From contig CM048845.1 of assembly GCA_026545225.1 (NCBI GenBank), positions 17,825,001 through 17,889,000 on the forward strand: a stretch of DNA of 64,000 bases. The letters are read 5' to 3'. The position numbers were made by a program, and so were the translations under genes. Source of the DNA: Cornus controversa (taxonomy: Eukaryota; Streptophyta; Magnoliopsida; Cornales; Cornaceae). This document shows, one piece after another, positions 60,338 through 64,000 of this stretch (positions are counted from its first letter, which is position 1; each line of letters starts with the position of its first letter). Under the pieces are notes generated by a model. It searched no databases and was not told the DNA's origin. It saw only the letters and a list, made by a program, of their open reading frames with translations.

Positions 60338-63240
60338 ATTGGTATTAGAGTCCGGTTATAGTTAAAGTTTTTATTTTTTATTTTTTAGATATCAAGAATA
60401 ATGAATGGATATACTTTTTTTTTTTTACACAAATCATGGGTATCGATATATTGATCGGTACATATATGTTTGATGGGTCTGACGTGATTCAACGTCAATA
60501 AATGGTATCTAAAATGAATTTGTGTTGTTGGCTTCCCTGCTTGGCTTAATTAAATTTATGATTATCTTTATATATTTTATGAGTTGTCCGATATATTTAA
60601 AGCCATGACCCAATTGCTGTTGATCGAAAACTGAAAGCTGAGACCTTAAGTTATCTTGATTTGTCTAAAAATCATGATCGGTGAGCCATATGAAACCTTT
60701 AGTTTTCAATAGAATTGCATTGAGGTCTTTGTCAGTTTGTGTTATTCTTCATTAACAAACGTTCAAATCTTATGCGGATTTTACCTTTTAGGTCAGTTTT
60801 GTGTTATACAAACAGTGGCAAACAACATGGGTTTGTGTTCTCAAATTTCATGTGCAATCAAATAGTTTTAGAGATGCACGAATGGTATATCAAGTTTGCT
60901 GTTTGTTTTTTCAAAAAAAAACCCAAAGTGCACAAGTTGTGTGCATGATTTTATAAATATATATGTATTCTTCAATCAATTTTGTCAAAAAGGTGTGTGT
61001 ATATATACATATACATATATATATTATATTAGATTTATGGTTTTAAACCTGATTTTGAATACATATGCATGTGCAATCCTTTAAGACTTGATTTTGTAGC
61101 TATTGTGGTCTTCTTTTTACTTTTGAAGTAAGTGGGCAGTTTGGTTTAGGCAATGGTCCAACATGTATATTTATGTATGCATATGACACTGTATTTAGCG
61201 TTTTAACTTGCTTAAAAACTAGTTTATCAATTATAATTGGGTTTGGATGTCACTGATACTTATATCTTATATGTTAAAAGCACTTGCTATCTATTGAAAT
61301 TTTCCATTTAGCCATTCACATGTGAACAAATTATAAGTAGTGAGTATTTGGTGCATTTATTCTTTTGTACATAGATAATTATAAATAGTTTTCTATTTAT
61401 ATTTCAATTATTTTTGGGCCATGTTTATATGGTATATAATGTTTAGGTTTGATTTACGTGCATTATAAAAAAATTGTGAACATAAATAAAATGGAATTTT
61501 TTACATTTTAGGTCTTTCCTTAGGGTTTAGGAAGACCTGTAAGGTGACCGTTTCAAGGTGGTAGTCTAAGTGGGTGATGCCTACTCAAAGGTGACACACT
61601 TATTGAGGTTATGATTTTTGAAAATTTTAAGACATATATTGGTCTTATTAAGGTCTCACAGTGCACTTGCCTATATTGGGACATTAGTTCTACCCAAAGG
61701 TGATCAATGTCTTAATTTAGGACAAGTGAGTAGAATAGTTGATAGTGTTTGGGTTAGAACTAAATAAACCTTTTACCCAAAGGTAGTGGAAGTGTTTAGT
61801 AATAATTCAAGCATAATCAACTAGGTCTATATGTGATTTGATCACGAACTTGGGGGTAAATATATTTAAAATTCTGCCCAAAAGTAATTTTTAGATGACA
61901 TCTTACATGTTCCCGCAGGGTGGAAGGTTTTGTACATAATAAAACACCTCGATAAATCCGGCTTAAAAAAATTGCAAGTACGAATTAAAGTGATAATCCC
62001 TAAAGTTGTGACATATTATTTTATATTTTGTTTATGTGGTATTATTTGATATAACATGAATTAAGATTATAAACGCTTCCACAATTCAAAGATAGCTTAC
62101 AGAGATTGAACCACTGGATGGTTCAAATTATACTACCTAGAGGACAAATATTGATTTTGTCTTGGGTTTCTTGAACTATGAGTCTGTGCTTTTGAGGAGA
62201 AACCCAATATGCCCACTGCAGAGTCTTCTGAGGCAGTAAGTTTGTTGCATTTTAAGTGGACTAAAGGTAATTCCATAACATAAGGTTGATTTGTGCTTCT
62301 ATTGGTGAGACTTGTAGGGGTGGTGTTCTAGTATTTGATACTATCAAAGAGCTTCTTGATATGACCAAGAAGCAGTTTATGGGCACCAAGAAGCAACTAC
62401 ATTTATTATTTGACACAATTTGTGTCAGTGAAATATAATGGTAATGTTTCAGTGAAGTAACAAATCTATAAGATGTGCAAGCTGGTTAATGGTTTAAAGG
62501 AGCTAAAAATTATGTTTAATGATGAGTTATTAGTCCACATGGTGATATATTCTCTGATTAGGTCTTTTGAGACTTTCAGGGTGAATTATAATTCACATGA
62601 GACAAAAATGAGATATATATTAACTAGCTATTAACAGTTTGTGTGATTGAGGAAGAGCGCCTCAAGAGTATTAAAATTAAGTCAGCTCATCTTGCCGTAA
62701 GTGATAACAGTAAGAATATTTTCAAGAAGAAAAAATAAGCGGCAAGAAAGGAAATCAAGTAAAACAGAAAAAAGGAAAAGCAGAATCATAAAGAAAAATA
62801 CATGGTCATAGGAATGATGAATGCTAATTCTGCAAAATGAAAGGGCATCAAAAGAAAGTTATTATGGTTACAAGGTTTGGTAAAAGAAAAAAAAAAGCAG
62901 TTGTTACATTGTCATGGTAATATTTGAACTTTATTCTGTAAATGTGGCTGAACATTTATGGGAATTGATTTGGGTATGATCATACATGCCTCTTGTTTTT
63001 CTATGAACTCGATACCTTCCGAATAAAATCGTGCTTTTGTTAGAGAGGATTCATTTATGCTATGACATAGGAGATCTGGGCGTGTCTCTTAAAAGATACT
63101 AGAACACTTGGTCAAGGATTGGATCATTGGACCACTAGATTTTTCAAATTATGATATATATGTTGATTATGTCAAAGGAAAGATGCAGAAGAAAAGTAAT
63201 TTTGAGGCTAGTCAGTCATCCGGTTTTTTGGACCACTAGA
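60338..63240 (+). pseudogene. Degenerate Ty1/copia interior: leader, gag, protease and GAG-pre-integrase relics
   Basis: After the primer-binding site there are about 1.8 kb without clear coding. From 62210 copia gag features appear: ELLDMTKKQFMG-like text, then VNGLKELKIMFNDELLVHMV and SFETFRVNYNSHETKM. A zinc knuckle start CEFCKMKGHQKK follows near 62830. A decayed protease region follows, and IGPLDFSNYDIYVDYVKGKM (near 63120-63190) is the end of the GAG-pre-integrase domain. Many stops and frameshifts break it. Integrase and RT are missing; the sequence is cut off near 63240, just before a gypsy-type LTR. Confidence 0.8.
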
Positions 63241-63349
63241 AAGATTTTTTTTTCTTTTGATAATTAAAAAAAAGAAAGAAAAAAAAACTAAATTATAACT
63301 AGTAGAAGAATTAAATCAATTGAAATTTGATTAGTTTCTTGTTTGCGAT

Positions 63350-64000
63350 TTCCCAGCAATGGCGCCAAAAACTTGATGTTGTTTTAAAAGTGTATAACTG
63401 GCAAGTATACGAATCTGTTGAAGTATAGATTGGCAAGAACGAGGTCGAACCTAAGGGAATGCTTTAAGAATAAAAACTAATACAAATTCAAATTAATTTA
63501 AAACTAATCTAGTTGAACAAAGTTGGTTAATTGATTTGAGAAATTAAACTAACATGCAAATAAAATAATACAATTGAAATCAAATAGAGAAAATAACTAA
63601 GGCGTCAGATTCCATCACCATTGAATCCATAAATCTTCTAATATTCATTTATTAATTCCCAAATTTAGAGTAGCAATCAAGAAATTAATCTATTGCTTAT
63701 TCAAGATTTAACAATAAAACACTATAAAAATTATATAAAAGGTAGATTTTCCTTCGTTTCACTAGTGTAAAATTCTAAGTATTTTATGAATCCAATTTAA
63801 TGAAAAACATAAGATCAAATATTATCACTTTTAAGAAATACAAACCCAAGCTTAGATTAATTATCATACTTTCTAACTACCACATATACATGATATAAAT
63901 GATGAAAGAACTATAAAATAATTAATCACAAGAAGTGAAAATCATAAGCATTTAAATCATACACATGAGAATCAATTAATGAACAAAGTAACTTCACTTC
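63350..64000 (-). mobile_element. Ty3/gypsy-type LTR with primer-binding site, partial
   Basis: On the minus strand a TGGCGCCATTGCTGGGAA primer-binding site (63367-63350) follows an LTR whose end lies near 63374. TGGCGCC-type sites are typical of plant gypsy elements of the Tat/Ogre kind. The LTR body contains phrases common in such LTRs (AAGTATACGAATC and AACGAGGTCGAACC on the plus strand) and runs off the window. The interior would extend leftwards but only a few dozen bases remain before the copia relic. Confidence 0.65.

Overview
This window is nuclear DNA from a flowering plant, most likely a eudicot or another broad-leaved non-grass lineage. The evidence is two intron-rich plant genes, Ty1/copia and Ty3/gypsy remnants, L1- and RTE-type LINE pieces, tRNA-derived SINEs (one closely resembling the Au family), many Mutator-like TIR elements and an AT-rich background. 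I see no prokaryotic or organellar gene, no CRISPR array and no convincing functional tRNA or rRNA gene.

Two protein-coding genes can be supported in full. The first is SRP68, the 68 kDa signal recognition particle subunit, on the minus strand from 24188 to 3805. It has 13 coding exons, and its reading frame stays open across every junction I propose, for about 605 aa. Its introns are very large (about 7.0, 4.9 and 2.9 kb) and full of nested transposons. The second is a MEI2-like RNA-binding protein (AML type, three RRMs) on the plus strand from 41763 to 53786. It has 14 coding exons, an unbroken frame and about 984 aa, plus a non-coding leader exon near 40.5 kb and one GC-AG intron.

Layout. 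1-1019: 3' end of a decayed copia element with its LTR. 1020-3804: intergenic, with nothing assignable. 3805-24188: SRP68 with intronic TEs, including a 3.5 kb Mutator-like element that contains an internally deleted copia element, four SINEs, an L1 piece and an RTE LINE tail. 24189-40300: a gene-poor 16 kb tract of MITEs and AT-rich DNA, including two inverted copies of one 0.6 kb family, one of them split by a MITE. 40300-54000: the MEI2-like gene. 54000-64000: a GC-rich LTR-like block, several tandem duplications, a MULE-like element nested in another, the 5' part of a degenerate copia element with a duplicated LTR segment, and the start of a gypsy-type LTR running off the window.

The two genes have unrelated roles: co-translational protein targeting, and RNA-based control of meiosis and growth. 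Nothing in the sequence suggests that they act together. I found no new biological system. The most informative signals are structural: exact target-site duplications, nested insertions with internal empty-site controls, and several splice-site oddities. All splice sites were read by eye from consensus and frame, so exon edges should be treated as proposals.
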